Shown here in pieces: positions 22,630 through 35,934 of a DNA stretch of 64,000 nt; positions within the stretch are counted from its first letter, which is position 1, and each line of letters begins with the position of its first letter. The notes under the pieces were generated by a model. It saw only the letters and a list, made by a program, of their open reading frames with translations, was not told where the DNA came from and did no database searches. The translations under genes were made by a program, and so were the position numbers. The stretch lies in the NCBI RefSeq assembly GCF_032854445.1, contig NC_088299.1:19029608-19093607 (forward strand). The letters are read 5' to 3'. This stretch comes from Liolophura sinensis. Taxonomy: Eukaryota > Mollusca > Polyplacophora > Chitonida > Chitonidae.

Positions 22630-23068
22630 TTTTCACTCGGAAAACACGTTTTGGGGACTGGACGTCACAAAGATTCACGCCGAACACATGTTTTGATAAC
22701 CGGACGTCACAAAGATTCACGCCATACACATGTTTTGATACGGACGTTACAAAGATTCACGCCGAACACATGTTTTGATAACCGGACGTCACAAAGATTC
22801 ACGCCGAACACATGTTTTGATAACCGGACGTCACAAAGATTCACGCCGAACACATGTTTTGATCACCGGACGTCACAAAGATTCACGCCGAACACATGTT
22901 TTGATAACCGGACGTCACAAAGATTCACGCCGAACACATGTTTTGATACGGACGTCACAAAGATTCACGCCGAACACATGTTTTGATAACCGGACGTCAC
23001 AAAGATTCACGCCGAACACATGTTTTGATAACCGGACGTCACAAAGATTCACGCCGATCACGTTTTAA
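22630..23068. repeat. 42-bp minisatellite, about 10.5 units
   Basis: The unit is CGGACGTCACAAAGATTCAC, GCCGAACACATGTTTTGATA, AC. GACGTC is palindromic. Two units (boundaries near 22740 and 22948) lack two bases (GATACGG for GATAACCGG), which shifts the reading frame. The open frames across the array are therefore a by-product of the 42-bp period. Confidence 0.95.
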
Positions 23069-23409
23069 TCTTCGAATAGTTCTTAATACCCAAAAGTAAA
23101 AGATTACTAAAGTAATGTTAAAAAGTTTTTCTTAAAAAGTATTAAGAGAAAAAGATGTTCCTAAACCCAACCATAGATTTAATTTCAACATTTGAATGCC
23201 TTTACTTTCATTTTAAAAGATCAATGGGGGTGAAATTTCTTTTACATAAAGTTTAAAGCATTTTTGTAAATGCTTTATTCAATTTTGAGCTGTCATCAGT
23301 GGCTCGATTCGCCTTGTATTCTTTATTCTGAAAAGTATCAGTTGCACGATTTAGAATTATTCATTACCTTGAGCCTAGTTGTCCATATTTATGTATGTAT
23401 AAATAGAAC
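23069..23409. other. Unique AT-rich DNA, nothing seen
   Basis: No supported feature. Confidence 0.4.
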
Positions 23410-23535
23410 AGATATGTATCCCAAGTGATTTCATCCCAGGTGATTTAATCCCTAGTGCTTTTTTTCTCAAGTGATTTAATCACAAGTGCTGTTTTCTCAA
23501 GTGATTCCATCCCGAGTGATTTAATCCCAAATAAT
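23410..23535. repeat. Degenerate ~17-bp tandem repeat
   Basis: About seven copies of CCCAAGTGATTTAATCC and variants (CAGGTGATTT, CTAGTGCTTT, CTCAAGTGATT). Confidence 0.75.
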
Positions 23536-23764
23536 GTAAGTTCTCTCCAGAATCAGATGTATCTATTTTTATAATATTTTATTTTATTACTTAGAAAAAT
23601 GCCTTGTCTCTAATGCTCCTAAGGCAAGAAATGGATGCAAATAAAGTGACAAAATTTGTGATAAGTCTTGTCTATCATTGTTTATTAGCTCGCCAATGTT
23701 TACGTGTGTTTACCAGGGAAACACTTGTATGCTTGTACAGTTATTCTTTTATACTTTTCACTAA

Positions 23765-24015
23765 CATGATTATAGGAAGCGAGCCATGGCTCATAGAGTA
23801 AGGTGCACGACACCTAACTACACGGCTTAGGGGCTGCAAGTTCAACCCAGGTCTTGGACAGGCAGTTTTGTAGATTCCCGGTTCGCAGTGGCTGTCGTTA
23901 AATACCACTTGTTTTCCACCAGTATGAGGAAGTTCATCCATCCATCCATCCAGATTCACCACCACCGTATGATCAACGATTGAGTATGCCATTAAACGAC
24001 TAATAACTGTGTCCT
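23765..24015 (+). mobile_element. tRNA-derived SINE, family 3
   Basis: TGGCTCATAGAGTAAGGTGC resembles an A-box region, and GGGGCTGCAAGTTCAACCCA contains a good B box (AGTTCAACCC). The body includes TTCCCGGTTCGCAGTGGCTG, a (CATC)n run and ATTAAACGACTAATAACTG at the end. Its boundaries are approximate. Confidence 0.6.
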
Positions 24016-24104
24016 GAATTGTCAGGAATTTAATGACCGAATTTTGACGAACGGGACATGGAGGGTGCTTATTTATTAAAAAAAAAAACATATTTAAAGA
24101 TTTG

Positions 24105-24300
24105 ACTGATTGATTTCATTGGTGTTTTATTTATGTATTTATTTCATTGGTGTTTTATTTATGTATTTATTTCATTGGTGTTTTACGCCGTACTCAAGAA
24201 TATTTCACTTATACGACGGAGGCAAGCATGAAGGAAACCGTGCAGGTCCCGGGGAAAGCGAACGACCATCCGCAGGTTGCTGCAGACTTTCCCACGTATA
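24105..24300 (-). mobile_element. SINE family 1, truncated minus-strand copy with triplicated tail
   Basis: On the plus strand this reads TTTCATTGGTGTTTTACGCC, GTACTCAAGAATATTTCACT, TATACGACGG, then CCCGGGGAAAGCGAACGACC, ATCCGCAGGTTGCTGCAGAC and TTTCCCACGTATA. The last 30 or so bases of the tail (TTTATTTCATTGGTGTTTTA) occur three times in tandem from 24113. The tRNA-like head is missing. Confidence 0.85.
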
Positions 24301-24479
24301 CGTATATAAAGAAGTTAATGAGAAATGAAAGAGAAGGGTTTGAAATGATTGTACTACTTTGTTGGATAGGTACCTTGATGTCAATAGTATCTTTTCTTTC
24401 ATATAACAAAATCACCTTATATAAGTGAAAAGCAGATCAACAGCATACCGAGTTAAACACCGATCAGTGCATGACAGAA

Positions 24480-24990
24480 TGTTTGTCAGAGTGATTGACA
24501 AAATCGGAAGGACTCCCAGTGAGGAAAGGGGGCATATCGCGAGCGCTTTTTTCGTACATCCATTTGGCCCGGTAAGGTTTGTATGGAGCATATCTCGGCA
24601 ATTATTGGACATAGTATCCTCAAACTCACACAAAGTGTGCAAATAGGCATGAGGTTGTGCACTGTCAGGGGCTTTTTTTTTCACGGTTCGATCTATTTTA
24701 GGAGTTGTTTGCCCTCGCACGAGTTTTCGTGACTATTGATATTTCAGAAGAAATTTGTGCAAGCCATATCTCGGCTGTCATTTGGCATAAAATTCTCATG
24801 TCCTTGTGAATATTTTCCGGTTCATTGATTAGCAAATTTGTGCTAGATATATTCTGACTATTATATAGGACACAACTCTGGTAAGGTACGCCATATATTT
24901 CTTAAACTCACAGAAATTGTGTAAGACACCGGCAACCTGAAGTGATGCATTGTCAGATTATGTTTTTTCACATTTTTATTTTTTGAACGC
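24480..24990. repeat. Degenerate internal repeat (about three ~190-bp copies)
   Basis: Three related segments share CATATCTCGGCAATTATTGG / CATATCTCGGCTGTCATTTG / CATATATTTCTTAAACTCAC, CTCACA-AA-TGTG and GCACTGTCAG / GCATTGTCAG. They are highly diverged. This may be an old dispersed element rather than a gene. Confidence 0.5.
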
Positions 24991-25074
24991 TTGTCTGCAC
25001 TTTGCCAAAGAGCAGAACATCCGTCTATCTGGCGTATTCATCCATGCAGGATTCAACTCCCAAAGGACTCTTTC

Positions 25075-25300
25075 TGGCCTAACGCGCTCACAGTGACGAT
25101 TGCTGTAGCCTCCCACCAGTGAGGTCAAGGCTAGAATCCAGCTCACGCTGTATTCACTCTGGAGTGTGGGTAAGCCTGCGGCGGGTTAATATGCCCCGGG
25201 GCGTGGGTTCCCTCCAGGCTCTGTTAGACTTCCTCCAACAGTAATGCACTGGCTGCTGTCATATTAGCTGAAATACTAGATAGCCACCAACCGCAACCAA
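25075..25300 (+). mobile_element. SINE family 1, strongly diverged copy
   Basis: Recognisable blocks are GGCTAGAATCCAGCTCACGC (B-box side), TGTGGGTAAGCCTGCGGCGG, CCTCCAGGCTCTGTTAGACT and TCCTCCAACAGTAATGCACT, followed by GCTGAAATACT. The conserved 3' end is lost. Confidence 0.6.
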
Positions 25301-28076
25301 CCAACAGCCACGTGACTGACTGAAACATACATGATCATAAGTGGATTATATTGTGTAAGTTTAACCTGTGGGATTCTGTTGCGTGCCTGTATTATTTAAC
25401 CTTGCTTTCGGGCAAGTTTTAGGTCATGTTTTTTTTTTCCTGTCGTCTCCTGATACGTACTCGTGGATTCGGATAAATCTATCCCTGTTAAACTTTGGGT
25501 GTGGCTTGCTGGGTTGTGTGTTTTGTTTTTTTGTAAATTCTGAAATAAACCTCACTCTTCTGTTTATCTAAAGGTGCATTGTTGAACGATGACGTTGAAA
25601 CGACATGTCTCGTGATCACGGCAACTTCATTGTAGAAGAAACTGACATTACTGTCTAAATACTGCAAAGGGCCAGCAGCCATATGAACATCGGGTGAAGC
25701 AAGTTACCTCCCTTCAATCAGCTAACGATCCGTCGCCTGTGAAATTGTAGGTAAATACATTCTGGTTGGCATTTGACGGGGTTGTTGTAAATCAGCTGAC
25801 ATTTGTGGTTGGGGCAGGTACAGCGATCCAGTAATCAGACGTAATTTCGGTCAGAGAACTAATTGTAGAATGTGGAAGGTACTTATTGTCTGAGGGAGAT
25901 ATGCGTTCCTGAGAAGTTCATTATGACCGTTCGACTGGTTTCCCCCACGATGTGTGTATGTATGCGACACATCCGTATTGGATAGAGACAGTCTGGTGTA
26001 CCATAGGCTACTTTTTAGCATTTTAGACAGAAACACTTACCTAGTTTTACCCAGAAAACGTTAGGTAAACGTAGCATGAAATAGGCAAAGCCTAAGACCG
26101 AACGTAGTGTGCAGACGTACTTATACATGTGCATCTATATAGGCATAGGGCTTACAGTTTTAGGCAAATTAATAACTAAAACATTATCTACATTTACAGT
26201 ACCTGAAATAGTAAAAAAAAGAGTTTGTCAAGTATGTATATGTGTTGTTGCATGTGGGGCATTTCTATTCTTAATTTGCATGTTAGCATTCATGTTTAGA
26301 TACAGAGAGCATACGTGAACTGTATGAATAAAATTGATGAATGTGCTAAACCTGTAAAAGACTTCCATATCTGGTTTCATTTACCCATAAAATTGACCGA
26401 TACCATGTAAGTGAGCAGTTTTTATGTACGGCATAAAAAACAATTGCCTAATTATTTAAAAAACAATTTCGCAAGCGGTAGGCCTACCACATAAATTCGC
26501 TGCATGTGCAAAATATATGCATTAAGTTATAACTACTTATAATATATAATTATTTGTTATTTGATTTCAAAAACTGTAACGTGTATGGGTCATAAAATTA
26601 AACAAACAAACAAACAAAGAAAATCAGAAACAAGAAATACATGTAATAAAGTGAAATACATGTATTTTATTTATACTAGTTGTATAATGGGTGTATTTAA
26701 TTGATTGATTTATTTGATTTGAGTTTTACTCTGTACAGAAGGGTGTTAGAGCATTATGACGGGAACAAACCGGGACATTTGTCTGAAATTATACTGAAAT
26801 TCAGTTAGAATTTTGTTATAAAAACCACCTGTGATCTAAGTATTCAATATAGAAACAAGACGAAACTTAAGCATATTATGAAGGGCCTGTACATGTAGAA
26901 ATGCCGAGAATAAAATCTCTTTCATGAATCGCGTTTGACCTGCTGCCTGAAACATATGATTAGATGTCATTTACACTTAAGTTGCTGCACCATGCATTGC
27001 TCATTGTAGGCCTGCATATATTCATGTCCTTACCTCTTTCGGATAACTGTTTATTAATTTTATCAGTCGAGTGTAATGTAGTCGAAATAATTTGCTTATA
27101 AAATATAAGGTCATTGACACCACAACACGGTTTTTGTACCCATTTTTTTCCTACCGCCGCCGATGAGATGAGAGGCCTATGTACACCTTGTGGCGTAATT
27201 TTGTGCTGTGTACTATCTTTATCGTAACAAAAAATAAATATATACAGAGAACAGTGAGTTTGTGACTAATTAATACTGAGTAAAACAATACTGAGTAAAA
27301 TATTAAGTAAACTTTTCATTCCAAAAACATCAATTTTTCTTCAACTGAGTCATGTGAAAGTCCGTTGCAGCTAGTATAGGCCTACACACTGAACTGCTGG
27401 GTGATTTGCACGTGGTTGCTGAAATCAGACTTCCGTTTCTCGGGAGAGTGAATTTTGGCGTAAAATTTTTTTCGCCACCAGCCTGCCATTTTTGGTGTAC
27501 ACGTGCATGCTTGGTATCAAAAGGATGGAAATTGTCTAAGCTTGTGAGGTATGAGTTTTAATGATGAAATTTGAACTTCTGGGCGAGAGGACACAAGGTG
27601 ACAGGTGGTGATGAGAATGCTAGTGAGGTCCCCTTGTCTTTGATATGCACCCCTCTAAACTGACGGCATAAAAAGGTCCAGATTTTGACGTTTAACCTAT
27701 GTCAAGATTTTGATGGCTGCTTTCTCACAGGCTGGGCCAGACATGCACCAAAGCTTATTGGCCACGGAATGTTGGGAACCGAACTACCGCTCTAAACGTT
27801 AACATTGTCGCTTACGGAAAATTAATGTTGGTCTTGAGGCCTGCTAGAATACCTAGACTTTTTGGCGTCTTCTTGCTTCTTGCAAGAGCTTCGGCACCTT
27901 CTTGCTCTTACACCAACTTCGACCAAAATTCAATTTTGGATTTTGATTTGCCCTCATGGCGTTCAGGTTGTGCATCAACATTTGACACGGACAGCTGGAT
28001 TTGTCATCATGGCCTAGAGGTTAGGTATCAATATTCGATTGAGACAATTCGGTTTCCAAGGGCATAACAGACTAGG
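25301..28076. other. Mostly unique AT-rich DNA, no gene seen
   Basis: Contains a decayed minus-strand family 1 SINE relic at about 26696-26790 (TTTATTTGATTTGAGTTTTA, CTCTGTAC, then GGGAACAAACCGGGACAT). The 80-codon frame at 27825-28067 begins with a hydrophobic stretch (LFGVFLLLARASAPSC), but it has no recognisable family and no splice support. Confidence 0.4.
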
Positions 28077-28084
28077 TATAAAAG
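28077..28084 (+). promoter_or_regulatory. TATA-box-like motif just before the 24-bp array
   Basis: TATAAAAG stands about 60 bp before the first unit of the giant array, with ATG at 28089 and a short open frame into the repeats. By sequence it is a good TATA match, but such motifs arise by chance in AT-rich DNA and no transcript evidence is available. Confidence 0.25.
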
Positions 28085-28134
28085 ACGTATGGTGCCATGT
28101 AGGCATATCATAGTTGCACCATTTCAACACCTGT

Positions 28135-31100
28135 GTATCCATCACTCGCAAACCATCCCACTTCAGCCAGCATCAACCATCCCACTTCAGCCAGCATCAA
28201 CCATCCCACTTCAGCCAGCATCAACCATTCCACTTCAGCCAGCATCAACCATCCCACCTCAGTCAGCATCAACCATCCCACTTCAGCCAGCATCAACCAC
28301 CCCACTTCAGCCAGCATCAACCATCCCACTTCAGCCAACATCAACCATTCTACTTCAGCCAGCATCAACCATCCCACTTCAGCCAGCATCAACCATCCTA
28401 CTTCAGCCAGCATCAACCATCCCACTTTAGCCAGCATCAACCATCCCACTTCAGCCAGCATCAACCATCCCACTTCAGCCAGCATCAACCATCCCACTTT
28501 AGCCAGCATCAACCATCCCACCTCAGCCAGCATCAACCATCCCACTTCAGCCAGCATCAACCATCCCATTTCAGCCAGCATCAACCATCCCACTTCAGCC
28601 ATCATCGAACATCCCACTTCAGCCAGCATCAACCATCCTACCTCAGCCATCATCAAACATCCCACATCAGCCATCATCAACCATCCCACTTCAGCCAGCA
28701 TCAACCATCCCACTTCAGCCATCATCAACCATCCCATTTCAGCCAGCTTCAACCATCCCACTTCAGCCAGCATCAACCATTCCACTTCAGACAGCATCAA
28801 CCATACCACTTCAGCCAGCATCAACCATCCCACCTCAGCTAACATCAACCATCCCACTTCAGCCAGCATCAACCATCCCACTTCAGCAAGCATCAACCAT
28901 CCCACTTCAGCAAGCATCAACCATCCCACTTCAGCCATCATCAACCATCCCACTTCAGCAAGCATCAACCATCCTACTTCAGCCATCATCAACCATCCTA
29001 CTTCAGCCATCATCAACCATCTTACCTCAGCCAGCATCAACCATCCCACTTTAGCCAGCATCAACCATTCTACTTCAGCCAGCATCAACCATCCTACCTC
29101 AGCCATCATCAACCATCCCACTTCAGCCAGCATCAACCATTCTACTTCAGCCAGCATCAACCATCCCACCTCAGCCATCATCAACCATCCCACTTCAGCC
29201 AGCATCAACCATCCCACTTCAGCCAGCATCAACCATCCCACTTCAGCCAGCATCAACCATTCCACTTTAGCCAGCATCAACCATCCCACCTCAGCCAGCA
29301 TCAACCATCCCACTTCAGCCAGCATCAACCATCCCACATCAGCCAGCATCAACCATCCCACTTCAGCCAGCATCAACCATTCCACTTCAGCCAGCATCAA
29401 CCATCCCACCTCAGCCAGCATCAACCATCCCACTTCAGCCAGCATCAACCACCCCACTTCAGCCAGCATCAACCATCCCACTTTAGCCAACATCAACCAT
29501 TCCACTTTAGTTAATATCAACCAGTCCACTTCAGCCAGTATCAACCATTCCACTTCAGCTAACATCAACCATCGCATTTCAGCCAGCATCAACCATCCCA
29601 CTTCAGCCAGCATCAACCATTCCACTTCAGCCAGCATCAACCATCCCACCTCAGCCAGCATCAACCATCCCACTTCAGCCAGCATCAACCATTCCACTTC
29701 ATCCATCATCAACCATCCCACTTCAGCCAGCATCAACCATCCCACTTCAGCCAGCATCAACCATCCCACTTCAGCCAGCATCAACCTTTCCACTTTAGCC
29801 AATATCAACCATTCCACTTTAGTTAATATCAACCAGTCCACTTCAGCCAGTATCAACCATTCCACTTCAGCTAACATCAACCATCCCACTTCAGCCAGCA
29901 TCAACCATCCCACTTCAGCCAGCATCAACCATCCCACTTCAGCCAGCATCAACCATCCCACTTCAGCCAGCATCAACCTTTCCACTTTAGCCAACATCAA
30001 TCATTCCACTTTAGTCAATATCAACCAGTCCACTTCAGCCAGTATCAATCATTCCACTTTAGTCAATATCAGCCAGTCCACTTCAGCCAGTATCAACCAT
30101 TCCACTTCAGCTAACATCAACCATCCCACTTCAGCCAGCATCAACCATCCCACTTCAGCCAGCATCAACCATTCCACTTCAGCCAGCATCAACCATCCCA
30201 CCTCAGCCAGCATCAACCATCCCACTTCAGCCAGCATCAACCATTCCACTTCAGCCAGCATCAACCATCCCACTTCAGCCAGCATCAACCATTCCACTTC
30301 AGCCATCATCGAACATCCCACTTCAGCCAGCATCAACCATCCCACTTCAGCCAGCATCAACCATCCCACATCAGCCAGCATCAACCATCCCACTTCAGCC
30401 AGCATCCAGCATCAACCATCGCATTTCAGCCAGCATCAACCATCCCACCTCAGCCAGCATCAACCATCCCACTTCAGCCAGCATCAACCATCCCACATCA
30501 GCCAGCATCAACCATCCCACTTCAGCCAGCATCACCCATCCCACTTCAGGCAGCATCAACCATCCCACTTCAGCCAACATCAACCATCCCACTTCGGCCA
30601 GCATCAACCATCCCACTTTAGCCAGCATCAACCATCCCACTTCAGCCAGCATCAACCGTTCCACTTCAGCCAGCATCAACCATCCCACTTCAGCCAGCAT
30701 CAACCATCCTACCTCAGCCAACATCAACCATCCCACTTCAGCCAGCATCAACCATTCCACTTCAGCCAGCATCAACCATCCCACTTCAGCCAGCATCAAC
30801 CATCCCACCTCAGCCAGCATCAACCATCCCACTTCAGCCAGCATCAACCATTCCACTTCAGCCAGCATCAACCATCCCACTTCAGCCAGCATCAACCATC
30901 CCACTTCAGCCAGCATCGAACATCCCACTTCAGCCAGCATCAACCATCCCACTTCAGCCAGCATCAACCATCCCACATCAGCCAGCATCAACCATCCCAC
31001 TTCAGCCAGCATCCAGCATCAACCATCGCATTTCAGCCAGCATCAACCATCCCACCTCAGCCAGCATCAACCATCCCACTTCAGCCAGCATCAACCATCC

Positions 31101-34100
31101 CACATCAGCCAGCATCAACCATCCCACTTCAGCCAGCATCACCCATCCCACTTCAGGCAGCATCAACCATCCCACTTCAGCCAACATCAACCATCCCACT
31201 TCGGCCAGCATCAACCATCCCACTTTAGCCAGCATCAACCATCCCACTTCAGCCAGCATCAACCGTTCCACTTCAGCCAGCATCAACCATCCCACTTCAG
31301 CCAGCATCAACCATCCTACCTCAGCCAACATCAACCATCCCACTTCAGCCAGCATCAACCATTCCACTTCAGCCAGCATCAACCATCCCACTTCAGCCAG
31401 CATCAACCATCCCACTTCAGGCAGCATCACCCATCCCACTTTAGGCAGCATCAATCTTTCCACTTTAGCCAACATCAACCATTCCACTTTAGTCAATATT
31501 AACCAGTCCACTTCAGCCAGTATCAACCATTCCACTTTAGCCAACATCAACCATTCCACTTCAGCTAACATCAACCATCCCACTTCAGCCAGCATCAACC
31601 ATCCCACTTCAGCCAGCATCAACCATCCCACCTCAGCCAGCATCAACCATCCCACTTCAGCCAGCATCAACCACCCCACTTCAGCCAGCATCAACCATCC
31701 CACTTTAGCCAACATCAACCATTCCACTTTAGTTAATATCAACCAGTCCACTTCAGCCAGTATCAACCATTCCACTTCAGCTAACATCAACCATCGCATT
31801 TCAGCCAGCATCAACCATCCCACTTCAGCCAGCATCAACCATTCCACTTCAGCCAGCATCAACCATCCCACCTCAGCCAGCATCAACCATCCCACTTCAG
31901 CCAGCATCAACCATTCCACTTCATCCATCATCAACCATCCCACTTCAGCCAGCATCAACCATCCCACTTCAGCCAGCATCAACCATCCCACTTCAGCCAG
32001 CATCAACCTTTCCACTTTAGCCAATATCAACCATTCCACTTTACTTAATATCAACCAGTCCACTTCAGCCAGTATCAACCATTCCACTTCAGCTAACATC
32101 AACCATCCCACTTCAGCCAGCATCAACCATCCCACTTCAGCCAGCATCAACCATCCCACTTCAGCCAGCATCAACCATCCCACTTCAGCCAGCATCAACC
32201 TTTCCACTTTAGCCAACATCAATCATTCCACTTTAGTCAATATCAACCAGTCCACTTCAGCCAGTATCAATCATTCCACTTTAGTCAATATCAACCAGTC
32301 CACTTCAGCCAGTATCAACCATTCCACTTCAGCTAACATCAACCATCCCACTTCAGCCAGCATCAACCATCCCACTTCAGCCAGCATCAACCATTCCACT
32401 TCAGCCAGCATCAACCATCCCACCTCAGCCAGCATCAACCATCCCACTTCAGCCAGCATCAACCATTCCACTTCAGCCAGCATCAACCATCCCACTTCAG
32501 CCAGCATCAACCATTCCACTTCAGCCATCATCGAACATCCCACTTCAGCCAGCATCAACCATCCCACTTCAGCCAGCATCAACCATTCCACTTCAGCCAG
32601 CATCAACCATCCCACCTCAGCCAGCATCAACCATCCCACTTCAGCCAGCATCAACCATTCCACTTCAGCCAGCATCAACCATCCCACTTCAGCCAGCATC
32701 AACCATTCCACTTCAGCCATCATCGAACATCCCACTTCAGCCAGCATCAACCATCCCACTTCAGCCAGCATCAACCATCCCACATCAGCCAGCATCAACC
32801 ATCCCACTTCAGCCAGCATCCAGCATCAACCATCGCATTTCAGCCAGCATCAACCATCCCACCTCAGCCAGCATCAACCATCCCACTTCAGCCAGCATCA
32901 ACCATCCCACATCAGCCAGCATCAACCATCCCACTTCAGCCAGCATCACCCATCCCACTTCAGGCAGCATCAACCATCCCACTTCAGCCAACATCAACCA
33001 TCCCACTTCGGCCAGCATCAACCATCCCACTTTAGCCAGCATCAACCATCCCACATCAGCCAGCATCAACCGTTCCACTTCAGCCAGCATCAACCATCCC
33101 ACTTCAGCCAGCATCAACCATCCTACCTCAGCCAACATCAACCATCCCACTTCAGCCAGCATCAACCATTCCACTTCAGCCAGCATCAACCATCCCACTT
33201 CAGCCAGCATCAACCATCCCACCTCAGCCAGCATCAACCATCCCACTTCAGCCAGCATCAACCATTCCACTTCAGCCAGCATCAACCATCCCACTTCAGC
33301 CAGCATCAACCATCCCACTTCAGCCAGCATCGAACATCCCACTTCAGCCAGCATCAACCATCCCACTTCAGCCAGCATCAACCATCCCACATCAGCCAGC
33401 ATCAACCATCCCACTTCAGCCAGCATCCAGCATCAACCATCGCATTTCAGCCAGCATCAACCATCCCACCTCAGCCAGCATCAACCATCCCACTTCAGCC
33501 AGCATCAACCATCCCACATCAGCCAGCATCAACCATCCCACTTCAGCCAGCATCACCCATCCCACTTCAGGCAGCATCAACCATCCCACTTCAGCCAACA
33601 TCAACCATCCCACTTCGGCCAGCATCAACCATCCCACTTTAGCCAGCATCAACCATCCCACTTCAGCCAGCATCAACCGTTCCACTTCAGCCAGCATCAA
33701 CCATCCCACTTCAGCCAGCATCAACCATCCTACCTCAGCCAACATCAACCATCCCACTTCAGCCAGCATCAACCATTCCACTTCAGCCAGCATCAACCAT
33801 CCCACTTCAGCCAGCATCAACCATCCCACTTCAGGCAGCATCACCCATCCCACTTTAGGCAGCATCAATCTTTCCACTTTAGCCAACATCAACCATTCCA
33901 CTTTAGTCAATATTAACCAGTCCACTTCAGCCAGTATCAACCATTCCACTTTAGCCAACATCAACCATTCCACTTCAGCTAACATCAACCATCCCACTTC
34001 AGCCAGCATCAACCATCCCACTTCAGCCAGCATCAACCATTCCACTTCAGCCAGCATCAACCATTCCACTTTAGCCAACATCAACCATTCCACTTTAGTC

Positions 34101-35685
34101 AATATCAACCAGTCCACTTCAGCCAGTATCAACCATTCCACTTTAGCCAACATCAACCATTCCACTTCAGCTAACATCAACCATCCCACTTCAGCCAGCA
34201 TCAACCATCCCACTTCAGCCAGCATCAACCATTCCACTTCAGCCAGCATCAACCATCCCACCTCAGCTAACATCAACCATCCCACTTCAGCCAGCTTCAA
34301 CCATCCCACTTCAGCCAGCATCCAGCATCAACCATCGCATTTCAGCCAGCACCAACCATCCCACTTCAGCCAGCATCAACCATTCCACTTCAGCCAGCAT
34401 CAACCTTTCCACCTCAGCCAGCATCAACCATTCCACTTCAGCCAGCATCAACCATCCCACCTCAACCAGCATCAACCATCCCACTTCAGCCAGCATCAAC
34501 CATCCCACTTCAGCCAGCATCCAGCATCAACCATCGCATTGCAGCCAGCACCAACCATCCCACTTCAGCCAGCATCAACCATTCCACTTTAGCCAGCATC
34601 AACCTTTCCACCTCAGCCAGCATCAACCATTCCACTTCAGCCAGCATCAACCATCCCACCTCAACCAGCATCGACCATCCCACTTTAGCCAGCATCAACC
34701 ATCCCACTTCAGCCAGCATCAAACATCCCACATCAGCCAGCATCAACCATTCCACTTCAGCCAGCATCAACCATTCCACTTTAGTCAATATCAACCAGTC
34801 CACTTCAGCCAGTATCAACCATTCCACTTTAGCCAACATCAACCATTCCACTTCAGCTAACATCAACCATCCCACATCAGCCAGCATCAACCATTCCACT
34901 TTAGCCAACATCAACCATTCCACTTTAGTCAATATCAACCAGTCCACTTCAGCCAGTATCAACCATTCCACTTTAGCCAACATCAACCATTCCACTTCAG
35001 CTAACATCAACCATCCCACTTCAGCCAGCATCAACCATCCCACTTCAGCCAGCATCAACCATTCCACTTCAGCCAGCATCAACCATCCCACCTCAGCTAA
35101 CATCAACCATCCCACTTCAGCCAGCTTCAACCATCCCACTTCAGCCAGCATCCAGCATCAACCATCGCATTTCAGCCAGCACCAACCATCCCACTTCAGC
35201 CAGCATCAACCATTCCACTTTAGCCAGCATCAACCTTTCCACCTCAGCCAGCATCAACCATTCCACTTCAGCCAGCATCAACCATCCCACCTCAACCAGC
35301 ATCAACCATCCCACTTCAGCCAGCATCAACCATCCCACTTCAGCCAGCATCCAGCATCAACCATCGCATTTCAGCCAGCACCAACCATCCCACTTCAGCC
35401 AGCATCAACCATTCCACTTTAGCCAGCATCAACCTTTCCACCTCAGCCAGCATCAACCATTCCACTTCAGCCAGCATCAACCATCCCACCTCAACCAGCA
35501 TCGACCATCCCACTTTAGCCAGCATCAACCATCCCACTTCAGCCAGCATCAAACATCCCACATCAGCCAGCATCAACCATTCCACTTCAGCCAGCATCAA
35601 CCATTCCACTTCAGCCAGCATCAACCATCCCACTTCAGCCAGCATCAACCATTCCACTTTAGCCATCATCAACCATTCTACATAA
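28135..35685. repeat. Giant 24-bp minisatellite, about 310 units, 7.5 kb, with nested higher-order repeats
   Basis: The unit is CATCAACCATCCCACTTCAG plus CCAG, with recurring variants (ATTCCAC, CATCATC, TTTAGTCAATATCAACC, CTAACATC). A 31-bp variant with an extra CATCCAG occurs eight times, at about 30401, 31008, 32815, 33422, 34317, 34516, 35147 and 35346. The spacings are 607, 1807, 607, 895, 199, 631 and 199 bp, so 607-bp and 199-bp blocks are duplicated and a block of about 2.4 kb (30401 to 32815) is duplicated as a whole. Because 24 is a multiple of 3, long frames are open on both strands (ASINHPTS-type on plus, MLAEVGWL-type on minus). Each 31-bp unit shifts both frames, and no start, splice or domain signal supports translation. 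Confidence 0.97.
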
Positions 35686-35779
35686 AACAACCTCAGCTTA
35701 TCCCGCTCAAATCACATCTAGAAATTTTACTTTAACAAACTCAACTATACCATTAAAATATGACGTAAAGCATAGAGCG

Positions 35780-35933
35780 GCCGTACATGGGCAGGCTTGG
35801 CAGCAACCTGCGGATGGTCGTGGGTTTCCCCCGGGCTCTGAATGGTTTCCACCCACCATAATGCTGGCCGCCGTCGTATAAGTGAAATATTCTTGAGTAC
35901 GGCGTGAAACACCAATCAAATAAATAAATAAAT
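35780..35933 (+). mobile_element. SINE family 1, 5'-truncated copy
   Basis: GCGGCCGTACATGGGCAGGC, CAGCAACCTGCGGATGGTCG, GTTTCCCCCGGGCTCTGAAT, CCACCATAATGCTGGCCGCC, GTATAAGTGAAATATTCTTG, AGTACGGCGTGAAACACCAA and an AATAAATAAATAAATA tail. It is a young-looking copy inserted just after the giant array. Confidence 0.9.
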
Positions 35934-35934
35934 A

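Noticed and set aside
22606-23068. 126- and 97-codon ORFs with a 14-residue repeat
   Set aside because: By-products of the 42-bp repeat; 2-bp deletions move the repeat between frames, so no reading frame is conserved.
28108-34321. Very long ORFs (up to ~1031 codons on plus, ~630 on minus) with 8-residue repeats
   Set aside because: They follow from a 24-bp stop-free unit. Both strands are open at once, several lack an ATG start, and eight 31-bp units shift the frame. No signal peptide, domain or splice site supports them.
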